From NCBI GenBank assembly GCA_017305815.1, contig JAFKJZ010000457.1, positions 1 through 9,660 of the forward strand: a DNA stretch of 9,660 nt, written 5' to 3'. Source of the DNA: Hyphomicrobiales bacterium (GTDB lineage Bacteria; Pseudomonadota; Alphaproteobacteria; Rhizobiales; Kaistiaceae). Positions 1 through 6,416 of this stretch are shown here, one piece after another (the first letter of the stretch is position 1; every line of letters begins with the position of its first letter). The notes beneath the pieces were generated by a model. That model did no database searches and was not told where the DNA came from. It was given only the letters and a program-made list of their open reading frames with translations. A program made the position numbers and the translations under genes.

Positions 1-1356
1 GGCGAGAGCGTGCCGAAGCGCAAGGGCGTCGGCGACGCCGTCTTCGCCGGCACCATCAATGCCGATGGCGTCCTCCGCGTCGAGGTGACGGCGATTGCGG
101 CCGACAACACGATCGCCCGCATCGTCCGCCTGGTCGAGGAGGCGCAGGAATCGAAGGCGCCGACCGAGCGCTTCATCGACCGCTTCTCGCGCTGGTACAC
201 GCCGGCCGTCCTCCTCGTCGGCGCGCTGGTGGCGATCCTGCCGCCGCTGGTCGTTGGCGCCAATTGGGACGAGTGGATCTACAAGGGTCTCGCCATCCTG
301 CTGATCGGCTGCCCCTGCGCGCTGGTCATCTCGACGCCAGCCGCGATCGCCGCCGGCCTTGCCGCCGGCGCGCGCCAGGGCCTGCTGATGAAGGGCGGCG
401 CTGTGCTGGAAACGCTCGCCGGCATCAACCGCGTCGCCTTCGACAAGACGGGAACGCTGACGCTTGGCCGCCCCGTGGTCAGCGATGTCGTCGGCTATGG
501 CCGCTCGGAGACCGAAGTGATCGGGTTCGCCGCCTCGCTCGAGGCCGGCTCCAACCACCCGCTCGCCCGCGCGATTCTCGGCAAGGCGACCGACCTGGCG
601 GCGCCTCAGATGGAGGCGCGGGACATCGCTGCCGTGGCCGGCAAGGGGATGACCGGCAAGGTCGGCGGTGACGTGCTGCTGCTCGGCTCCGCCGCTGCCG
701 CGGCCGAGATCGTGCCGCTGACGGCCGAGCAGGATGCCGCGATCTCCGCGTTTGGAAACGAAGGCAAGAGCGTTTCGGCGCTGCTGGTCAACAATGTGAT
801 CGTAGGCATCATCGCCATGCGCGACGGCCCGCGCGCCGACGCCAAGGCGGGTCTTGCCGCGCTCGCCGAGCTCAACGTCTTGCCGATCATGCTGACGGGC
901 GACAATGCGCGCGCGGCCAAGGCGGTCGGCGGCGATCTCGGCATCGAGGTTCGCGCCGAACTGCTGCCGCAGGACAAGCAGCGCATCATCCGCGAGCTGC
1001 AGGATGGCGGCGCGAAGGTGGCCAAGGTCGGCGACGGCATCAACGACGCGCCGGCGCTCGCCGCCGCCGATGTCGGCATCGCCATGGGCGGCGGCACCGA
1101 CGTGGCGCTGGAAACGGCCGATGCGGCGATCCTCAACAACAATGTCGGCGACGTCGCGCGGCTGATCCGGCTGGCGCGACGGACGATGACCAACATCCAC
1201 CAGAACATCGTCATCGCGCTGGGCCTGAAGGCCGTGTTCCTGGTGACGACGATCGTCGGTATCACCGGACTCTGGCCTGCCATCCTAGCCGATACAGGCG
1301 CCACGGTGCTGGTGACGATCAACGCGCTGACGCTGCTGGCGGTGAAGAAGGGGTAG
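1..1356 (+). CDS. zntA: Heavy-metal P1B-type ATPase (Zn2+/Cd2+/Pb2+ exporter), 5'-truncated by window edge
   Basis: Inner-membrane pump that uses ATP to export Zn2+, Cd2+ or Pb2+ from the cytoplasm. The reading frame is open at base 1, and the first residues (GESVP...GD.VFAGTIN) are the actuator-domain TGES loop, so the start lies outside the window. In the 451 visible residues I see the metal-binding CPC in a membrane helix (104-106), the phosphorylation loop DKTGTLT (Asp148), the nucleotide-binding His-Pro (186-187), TGDN (299-302) and GDGIND (344-349). The last two helices carry Lys410 and Asp431 in DTGATVLVTINAL. CPC plus this Lys and Asp is the P1B-2 (ZntA/CadA) signature, which argues against a copper pump. 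The usual N-terminal metal-binding domain and first helices would be upstream and cannot be judged. The actuator loop reads VPKRKG, where VPV is more usual. A GTG at base 10 is not the start, because conserved family sequence continues upstream of it. Confidence 0.95.
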   Translation, partial: GESVPKRKGVGDAVFAGTINADGVLRVEVTAIAADNTIARIVRLVEEAQESKAPTERFIDRFSRWYTPAVLLVGALVAILPPLVVGANWDEWIYKGLAILLIGCPCALVISTPAAIAAGLAAGARQGLLMKGGAVLETLAGINRVAFDKTGTLTLGRPVVSDVVGYGRSETEVIGFAASLEAGSNHPLARAILGKATDLAAPQMEARDIAAVAGKGMTGKVGGDVLLLGSAAAAAEIVPLTAEQDAAISAFGNEGKSVSALLVNNVIVGIIAMRDGPRADAKAGLAALAELNVLPIMLTGDNARAAKAVGGDLGIEVRAELLPQDKQRIIRELQDGGAKVAKVGDGINDAPALAAADVGIAMGGGTDVALETADAAILNNNVGDVARLIRLARRTMTNIHQNIVIALGLKAVFLVTTIVGITGLWPAILADTGATVLVTINALTLLAVKKG

Positions 1357-1376
1357 GGCGGGCTGCGAACCCGCCC
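1356..1376 (+). terminator. GC stem-loop directly after the zntA stop codon
   Basis: GGGCGGG (1356-1362) pairs perfectly with CCCGCCC (1370-1376) across a 7-nt loop and begins on the last base of the stop codon. No real T-run follows, only CCCCACTTTAG, so it is a weak intrinsic terminator or a 3'-end stabilising hairpin. Confidence 0.4.
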
Positions 1377-1420
1377 CCCACTTTAGCCTACTCCTCTTTT
1401 CGCCTCCGTCCGTGCCAACG

Positions 1421-1528
1421 CACGGCCGTCATCCCTGCGAAAGCAGGGATCCATGCCGCCGCCGGGCTCGCTGGCAGAGGGTGGCCGGTTCCCCTCTATG
1501 GAGCCCTGCTTTCGCAGGGATGACCGTG
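1421..1528. repeat. Paired inverted repeat between convergent genes (dispersed-repeat-like element)
   Basis: Two arms of about 30 bp (1421-1454 and 1498-1528) are reverse complements except for one mismatch and a 2-bp gap, with a 43-bp spacer. Each arm is itself a hairpin: CCCTGC, a GAAA tetraloop (TTTC in the opposite arm), then GCAGGG. The nested structure resembles short dispersed intergenic palindromes that occur in many copies in proteobacterial genomes. It lies between the converging ATPase and protease genes, so it could end transcription from both sides. Copy number cannot be judged from one window. Confidence 0.7.
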
Positions 1529-1593
1529 GAGCGGGGACGACGGGCGGAGTGAAACTTAAAGCCTGTCGGCGTAAATGACTGAAGGCGCTACCT

Positions 1594-3123
1594 TTATTGC
1601 AACGCGGCGCTCGCGGTCGCCTCGGGGACCGCAGAAAGGGCGGCGGCCGCATCGACCAGCCCGGCGCCGAAGACATCGTCGCGGCCGGGCTTGCCGAGGT
1701 CGCGGGCGGTCCGGGTCAGGATCGAGCGCACCTGCTCCGGCGACAGGTCAGGCGCGTGCTGGAGCAGCAGGGCGGCGACGCCGCTGACCTGTGCTGCGGC
1801 GAGCGACGTGCCGGAAAGCTGGGCATAGGTATCGCCCGGAGCGGCGGTCAGGATGTCGATGCCGGGCGCTGCCAGCGCGACATAACCACCGCGATTGGCG
1901 GCTGGATAGATGGCATCGTCGGGGCCGGTCGCCGTCACGGCGATCACGGCCGGATGCGCCGCCGGATAGGCGGGCGCCGCCTTCGGGCCATCGTTGCCGG
2001 CAGCTGCGATCAGGATCATGCCTTGCCGCGCCGCTGCGTCGAGCCCGCTCGAAAGCAGCGAGTCCTGTGGTCCGGCAAAGCTCAGATTGACGATCCGCGC
2101 CTTGGCGGTGGCCGCCTTGTCGAGGCTTTTCAGGATGTCGAGGGTGGAGCCGCGGGCGCTTGCGCCCTGCGGGCCGAGGAAACTGTCGAAGGCGACGATC
2201 CGCGCCTCCGGCGCCACGCCGGTCAGGCGCTGGTGCGCCGCGATCACGCCGGCGATCGCCGTGCCGTGCGGGCCGATGGTGGCGGAAAGACTGGCGGGAT
2301 CGAGGGTGCCGGAGAGTTCGGGATGGCGGCCGTCGACACCGGAATCGATCACCGCAACCAGAACGCTGCGGCCGTCTGCCATCGCATGCGCCTCGTCGAG
2401 TCGCATCTTGGCCGGCGCATACTGCACGGCCGCGAGATCGCCCTTCGCCGCGCCCGGATCGTCCGCCTGCAGCGCGTAGAGATGGTTCAACTCGCTGGAA
2501 AGCAAGGATTTATCGGCCCGGAGCGCGCGCAGCGTGCGGCGCGAATCCCCGCCTTTGGCGACGCGGGCGCGGACGATCGTGGTGCCGGTCAGAGCCAGCT
2601 CGGCCGTCTCCAGCCGGGTCAGCCGGTAGCGCTGCAGGATGGCGTCGGTGATCTCCGGCGAGGGGGCGGAGAACAGCACCTCGCCCTCGACGAAGCTGCC
2701 GTCGGCAATGCGCGGAACGGCTGCCGCCTGCCTCGGCTCGGACGATTTCTTCTTTGCCTGCCGTGGCTTGGCGGCCTTGGGTCTTGTCGCCTGCTGCCGC
2801 TCTGCCCGTTGTGGCCGGACGCGGCGCGGGGCCGGGCGTTGGTCGGCATGGGGCGGCGCCACCTCGCGTTCCGGGAGCGCCCCGAGGATCGGGCCGATGA
2901 GGATGACCGGGCCGGGCTGCGGCGGGCGCGGCCGGCTCGGGCGCTCGGGCCGGGGCCGCTTCTGCCGCCGCCAGTCCTCATCGTTCGAGCCGTCGTCCAG
3001 ATAGGCCTGCGCGACGGAAAACCTTTCGGCAGCAATGGCTTGCGTGTGCGGCGTTGTCGCCAGCATGACGGCTGTAAGCGCGATCCAGCCGATCCGATGC
3101 GTCGATATCCGAGGCGTGGTCAT
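1594..3123 (-). CDS. Secreted subtilisin-like serine protease (peptidase family S8)
   Basis: Predicted exported endopeptidase of 509 residues. In order: a signal peptide (about 1-32, ending QAIAA), a very basic Pro/Arg/Lys-rich low-complexity stretch (about 52-135), a pro-region-like domain (about 145-220), and a subtilase domain (about 245-500). The catalytic triad is visible: Asp260 in AVIDSGVD, His286 in PHGTAIAG, and Ser440 in SGTSLAAAQVSG. The oxyanion Asn377 lies in AAAGNDGP. The normally conserved Pro after the Ser motif is Ala here (GTSLAAAQ instead of GTSMAAP). The start at 3123 is chosen because GGGGAG lies 7 nt upstream and a signal peptide follows at once. A TTG start at 3138 would place the ribosome site inside the gene. 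It begins 55 bp after the anti-sigma stop on the same strand with no terminator between, so it is probably the last gene of that operon. The substrate is unknown; the anti-sigma factor is a candidate (inference). Confidence 0.9.
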   Translation of the reverse strand: MTTPRISTHRIGWIALTAVMLATTPHTQAIAAERFSVAQAYLDDGSNDEDWRRQKRPRPERPSRPRPPQPGPVILIGPILGALPEREVAPPHADQRPAPRRVRPQRAERQQATRPKAAKPRQAKKKSSEPRQAAAVPRIADGSFVEGEVLFSAPSPEITDAILQRYRLTRLETAELALTGTTIVRARVAKGGDSRRTLRALRADKSLLSSELNHLYALQADDPGAAKGDLAAVQYAPAKMRLDEAHAMADGRSVLVAVIDSGVDGRHPELSGTLDPASLSATIGPHGTAIAGVIAAHQRLTGVAPEARIVAFDSFLGPQGASARGSTLDILKSLDKAATAKARIVNLSFAGPQDSLLSSGLDAAARQGMILIAAAGNDGPKAAPAYPAAHPAVIAVTATGPDDAIYPAANRGGYVALAAPGIDILTAAPGDTYAQLSGTSLAAAQVSGVAALLLQHAPDLSPEQVRSILTRTARDLGKPGRDDVFGAGLVDAAAALSAVPEATASAALQ

Positions 3124-3130
3124 GGCGTCG

Positions 3131-3136
3131 CTCCCC
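3131..3136 (-). promoter_or_regulatory. Ribosome binding site that fixes the protease start
   Basis: GGGGAG on the minus strand, 7 nt before the ATG at 3123. It favours the shorter 509-residue protein over the upstream TTG. Confidence 0.6.
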
Positions 3137-3178
3137 AAAAGGGCTCGCGGATGAAGGTGGGGTAGTGTGGGCCTGCGC

Positions 3179-3853
3179 TCAGGGGGCGGCTATGACCAGC
3201 TTCACGATGCCGTTCGCGGTCGTCAGCTTGTCGGTCGTCGCCTTGCGGTCGGCTTGGCTCATCGTCGCGTCACCGATCCTGAGCTTGTAGAGGCCGCCGG
3301 CGCGGGGGCCGTCGACGATGATGCCGCCGACCGAGCCGATGATCTGCTCGATCTCGGCGGCGGTCGCCGTCGGCTGGAAGGCGACCAGGAGGTAGGCGCC
3401 GGCGGGGTTAACAGCCATCTCGCCGGACGCTGTCTGGTAACCTCCCGTTACCTCGTGCCGCGCCACCAGCCCGCCGAGCGCGCCGCCGACGACGAGGAGC
3501 ACCAGCGCGGCGGCGGCCGTCGACAGGCCGAGTTGCGACGGGGACAGCGACGCGATCTGTTCGCCGAACCGGCTGAACAGGCGGCCAAGCCAGGACGGCC
3601 GAGGCGAGGGCGCGGTCGCCGCGATCTCGGCGAACAGCCGATCGGCCATGCGCGACGAGGGCAGCGGCAGCGCCTCGGCGCTTTCGATCGCGGCGATACG
3701 CTCGCCTTCGATCCGCGCCAGATGGGCGCGCAGCAGCGGGTCGGCGGCGAGCGCCGCCTCGACCTCGGCGGCCTCCTCGGCCGAGAGCGTGCCATTGGCG
3801 TACCATGGCAGCAGCGCCTCGATCCGGCCGGGCTCGTCTTGTGGATCTGTCAT
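3179..3853 (-). CDS. Single-pass membrane anti-sigma factor with propeptide-like extracytoplasmic domain
   Basis: Predicted to hold the neighbouring ECF sigma factor inactive at the inner membrane; 224 residues. The N-terminal helical domain (about 8-75, IEALLPWYANGTLSAEEAAEV...) matches the anti-sigma domain of zf-HC2-like regulators, but the HxxxCxxC zinc ligands are absent (AADPLLRAHL at that place). One membrane helix follows at about 107-131. The C-terminal region (about 152-222) would face the periplasm and can be read as strand (LLVAFQP), helix (AEIEQIIGSV), strand (GIIVDGP), strand (GLYKLRIG), helix (about 200-212), strand (VKLVIA). That is the ferredoxin-like order of subtilisin propeptides. 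The start ATG overlaps the sigma stop in ATGA, with AGGGG 6 nt upstream, so translation is probably coupled. The anti-sigma role rests on domain pattern and gene order and is fairly secure. The propeptide resemblance is my inference. Confidence 0.85.
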   Translation of the reverse strand: MTDPQDEPGRIEALLPWYANGTLSAEEAAEVEAALAADPLLRAHLARIEGERIAAIESAEALPLPSSRMADRLFAEIAATAPSPRPSWLGRLFSRFGEQIASLSPSQLGLSTAAAALVLLVVGGALGGLVARHEVTGGYQTASGEMAVNPAGAYLLVAFQPTATAAEIEQIIGSVGGIIVDGPRAGGLYKLRIGDATMSQADRKATTDKLTTANGIVKLVIAAP

Positions 3854-4437
3854 GGCCAACCCCTGTCCAGTCCGGCTTCCCGGCAGAGTTCCGAAAGCCG
3901 CTTGCGGGCATGGAACATGCGGGTCTTCACCGTATTTTCCGGTATGCCGACGATGCGGCTGACATCCTCGATCGACTGCTCCTGGTAGTAGACGAGGTCG
4001 ATCACCTCGCGGTGCTCGCGCGACAGCCGGTCGATGCAGGCGCGCAGCACCCCGGCCTTGTCGCTCTTCTGCAGCGTCACCTCCGGCGTGTCGTCCTGGT
4101 CCTCGATCGTCTCGGCGAATTCGTCGTCGAGCGGCGCCTCGCTGCGGCGGCGCAGCGCCGAATAGGCCTTGAAGCGGGCGATCGACAGCAGCCAGGTGGA
4201 AACGCTGGCACGGCCTTCGAACCGGGCCGCCTGCCGCCAGACATCGAGGAAGACCTCGGTGACGACGTCCTCGGCGACATCCTCGCGCCGGACCAGGCGC
4301 AGCACGAAGCGATGGACGCGCAGTTGATGCGCGGCGAACAGCGCCCGCATCGCGGCCTGTTCGCCCTTCGCGATCCTCGCCAGGAGATCGTACTCCCGGA
4401 GGCGTAGTTCGTCCTGGCTGCCTTGGCTGCCGAGCAT
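3850..4437 (-). CDS. ECF-type RNA polymerase sigma factor (sigma-70 family, group 4)
   Basis: Directs RNA polymerase to a dedicated promoter set; 195 residues, normal for the ECF group. Region sigma-2 spans about 27-93, with the conserved EDVVTEVFLDVWRQAARFEGRASVSTWLLSIARFKA segment split here as EDVVTEVFLDVW (55-67) and STWLLSIARFKA (80-91). Region sigma-4 spans about 128-182, with LSREHREVIDLVYYQ followed by the HTH IEDVSRIVGIPENTVKTRMFHARKRL. The acidic linker at 102-118 is typical. It overlaps the anti-sigma gene by 4 bp. The start at 4437 gives a standard N-terminus, but its ribosome site is poor (GGGGCC). In-frame ATGs at 4542 and 4566 would add 35 or 43 residues without known homology; 4566 lies 7 nt after the stop codon of the upstream Gly-rich gene. 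ECF genes are usually self-activated, but I could not identify a convincing ECF promoter. Confidence 0.92.
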   Translation of the reverse strand: MLGSQGSQDELRLREYDLLARIAKGEQAAMRALFAAHQLRVHRFVLRLVRREDVAEDVVTEVFLDVWRQAARFEGRASVSTWLLSIARFKAYSALRRRSEAPLDDEFAETIEDQDDTPEVTLQKSDKAGVLRACIDRLSREHREVIDLVYYQEQSIEDVSRIVGIPENTVKTRMFHARKRLSELCREAGLDRGWP

Positions 4438-4461
4438 CGGAGGCCCCGTCCATCCCGCCCA

Positions 4462-4500
4462 TTGACCGGGGAGGGTGGCGGCTTGCACGGCCCCGGTCAA
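4462..4500. repeat. Perfect 10-bp inverted repeat upstream of the sigma gene
   Basis: TTGACCGGGG (4462-4471) and CCCCGGTCAA (4491-4500) are exact reverse complements separated by 19 nt. The element lies 24 bp upstream of the proposed sigma start codon. It could be an operator for a dimeric regulator or a GC-rich stem in the mRNA leader. No T-run follows on either strand, so a simple terminator is unlikely. Confidence 0.7.
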
Positions 4501-4573
4501 CTCTCGCGGCGGTTGCCAGGCGGTTTCGGGACGGAGCCCCATCGCCGCCTGGTAAATTCCAGCCATCCTGCGA

Positions 4574-4933
4574 TCACTCGCAGACCACGACCCGCTTCCA
4601 GACGCGGCCGACGCCGGGGACGAAGACGCGCTTGCGGACCTTGTAGCACTCCTCCTGAACCGGGACATAAGCGGGGATGCCGATATAGATGCCGCCGCCC
4701 CAGCGCGGGCCACCCCAGCCGCCGCCATGCCCGCCATGGCCCCAGCCGCCGCCATGTCCGCCACCATGCCCGCCGCCGTGACCGCCGCCATGGCCGCCGC
4801 TGAAGCCGCCGGGGCCACCGAAGCCCGGAGCCGCCTGGGCGCTGCCGGCGGTGACGAGCGAAGCCGTGCCGATGGCGGCGATGGCCAGCGCTGCGACGGT
4901 GGCGGTGGTGCGGATCGTCTTGAGAATGGTCAT
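4574..4933 (-). CDS. Small exported Gly/His-rich protein
   Basis: Unrecognised family; 119 residues. A clear signal peptide (1-34, cleavage after SAQA) is followed by a Gly-rich segment with four consecutive HGGG units (His48, 52, 56, 60), then His66, His69 and several Trp. A more ordinary C-terminal module (about 81-119) holds basic and aromatic residues and two cysteines (Cys96, Cys118) that could form a disulphide. Regularly spaced His could bind transition metals, but nothing in the sequence proves it. The start is well supported: AAGGAG lies 7 nt before the ATG. It is on the same strand as the sigma operon and ends 136 bp before the sigma start with no obvious terminator, so co-transcription is possible. 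It could equally be a separately expressed envelope protein. Confidence 0.8.
   Translation of the reverse strand: MTILKTIRTTATVAALAIAAIGTASLVTAGSAQAAPGFGGPGGFSGGHGGGHGGGHGGGHGGGWGHGGHGGGWGGPRWGGGIYIGIPAYVPVQEECYKVRKRVFVPGVGRVWKRVVVCE
4709..4798 (-). repeat. Tandem HGGG-coding tract
   Basis: In-frame 12-bp units code for HGGG repeats and related GGW/GGH units (residues about 46-75) in the small exported protein. Tracts like this can change length by slippage in whole-codon steps. Confidence 0.6.
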
Positions 4934-5220
4934 TTGGGATCTCCTTCTGGAGGCTCCGGCGCCGCCCGTTGCGGCCCCGATGACCATTGGTCGCGACGAC
5001 GCGGAAAAAGGTTCACGCGCCGCGACGCTTTTTTTGAAGTTTTTTCGAGATCGCCCGAAAACCATGCTTCTGCTGCGTTTTTCGGCATTCGAAGCGGTTT
5101 GGGCTTGACCCGGCCGCCGCGATCTTCATCGTCAGTCGCCGTGCCCGCAGGATTCCGCCTGAGGATACGTGCCCGACGCGCCGCGTCCGAAACATCATCG
5201 AGCTACGACAGGTCTTCCTG
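4934..5220. other. Divergent intergenic region with A/T runs
   Basis: This 287-bp gap separates the Gly/His-rich gene (-) from the MFS gene (+) and must hold both promoters. It carries unusually long homopolymer runs for this genome: AAAAA at 5005-5009, seven T at 5029-5035, six T at 5040-5045, and a small perfect hairpin TTTTCG/CGAAAA (5042-5047 and 5056-5061). Read on the minus strand the A-runs could act as an UP-like or bent element for the Gly/His-rich gene. I found no clear -35/-10 pair for either gene. Confidence 0.4.
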
Positions 5221-6369
5221 ATGGCTTCCACCGAAACGATAGCGACCAGCGTTCCCGGCGCGCCCGAACAGCTTTCCACCCGCATCGCCTTCTTCATCGC
5301 CGGCTTCGGCATGGCGGCCTGGGCGCCGCTGGTGCCCTTCGCCAAGGCGCGGGCGGGGCTGGACGATGGGCTGCTGGGCCTGCTGCTGCTCTGCCTTGGG
5401 GCCGGTTCGATCGTTGCGATGCCGCTTTCCGGCGCGCTCGCGGCGCGGTTCGGCTGCCGCCGCATCATCATCGCGGGCGTCACGATGCTCTGCATCGCGC
5501 TGCCGCTGCTCGGCAGCGTCTCGAGCTTCGGCCTGCTGGTGCCGTCTTTGCTGCTCTTCGGCGCGGGCGTCGGCCTGGTCGATTGCGTCGTCAACATCCA
5601 GGCGGTCATCGTCGAGCGTGCCAGCGGCCGCACCATGATGTCGGGCTTCCATGGCCTGTTCAGCGTCGGCGGCATCGCGGGCGCTGGCGGCGTCAGCGCC
5701 ATGCTGGCGCTCGGCGCCTCGCCCTTCGTCGCCGCGCTGGTCGTGGTTCTGGTCGTCGCGGCGGCTCTCGCCTTCGCCGCGCCGAGCCTTCTGCCCTATG
5801 GCAGCCGCGCCGGCGGGCCAGCCTTCGCCATGCCGCATGGCATCGTGCTGTTCATCGGCGCGCTCTGCTTCATCGTCTTCCTGACCGAGGGCCCCGTGCT
5901 CGACTGGAGCGCCGTGTTCCTGAGCTCGGTGCGTGGCGTCGATCCGAGCCACGCCGGTCTCGCCTACACGGCCTTCGCCATCACCATGACCATCGGACGG
6001 CTCACCGGCGACCGCATCGTGCGTTTTGCCGGAGCGAACCGGATCATCGTCTTCGGTGGACTTTGCGCCGCGGCGGGCCTCGCCATCGCCACGCTGGTGC
6101 CGTTCTGGGAGGCGGCGCTGCTCGGTTACGCGCTGGTCGGCGCCGGCTGCTCCAACGTGGTGCCGGTGCTCTACAGCGCCGTGGGCCGCCAGAACGTGAT
6201 GCCGGAGCACATCGCCGTCCCGGCCGTCACCACCCTCGGCTATGCCGGCATCCTGGCCGGCCCGGCGGGAATCGGCTTCGTCGCCCAGGCGACCAGCCTG
6301 TCGACGGCGTTCCTCGTCGTCGCGGTCCTCCTCGTCGGCGTCGCCGCCAGCAGCCGCTGGCTGCGCTAG
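5221..6369 (+). CDS. MFS transporter, YbjJ-like
   Basis: Predicted 12-helix inner-membrane transporter of the major facilitator superfamily; 382 residues, normal length. Hydrophobic helices run from about residue 20 (STRIAFFIAGFGMAAWAPLVPF) to 378. The loop 2-3 motif reads GALAARFGCRR (71-81), a variant of the MFS A motif. The segment DCVVNIQAVIVERASGR followed by HGLFSVGGIAGAG (121-156) and EGPVLDWSAVFL (223-234) resemble the E. coli YbjJ group as I remember it. The substrate of that group is not well established, so none is assigned. The start at 5221 has only ACAGG 8 nt upstream but fits the distance to the first helix. It is a single gene, divergent from the Gly/His-rich gene and convergent with the small HTH gene 47 bp downstream. 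Function beyond MFS transport is uncertain. Confidence 0.9.
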   Translation: MASTETIATSVPGAPEQLSTRIAFFIAGFGMAAWAPLVPFAKARAGLDDGLLGLLLLCLGAGSIVAMPLSGALAARFGCRRIIIAGVTMLCIALPLLGSVSSFGLLVPSLLLFGAGVGLVDCVVNIQAVIVERASGRTMMSGFHGLFSVGGIAGAGGVSAMLALGASPFVAALVVVLVVAAALAFAAPSLLPYGSRAGGPAFAMPHGIVLFIGALCFIVFLTEGPVLDWSAVFLSSVRGVDPSHAGLAYTAFAITMTIGRLTGDRIVRFAGANRIIVFGGLCAAAGLAIATLVPFWEAALLGYALVGAGCSNVVPVLYSAVGRQNVMPEHIAVPAVTTLGYAGILAGPAGIGFVAQATSLSTAFLVVAVLLVGVAASSRWLR

Positions 6370-6416
6370 CCGCGCCCGGGGCCAATCTTCCAGAAATGCC
6401 GGAATCCGGATCGGCC

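Noticed and set aside
10..12. GTG as start of the metal ATPase
   Set aside because: Conserved actuator-loop sequence (GES) lies in frame before it, so the gene continues beyond the left edge.
1597..3165. Plus-strand open frame of 522 codons opposite the subtilase
   Set aside because: It is the complement of a GC-rich gene with a clear signal peptide and catalytic triad. The antisense product is Arg/Gly-rich with no domain.
4529..4560. GGAATT with CCGTCC as an ECF-type promoter for the sigma gene
   Set aside because: The spacing between the two elements is about 21 nt, longer than the 16-17 nt typical for ECF promoters.
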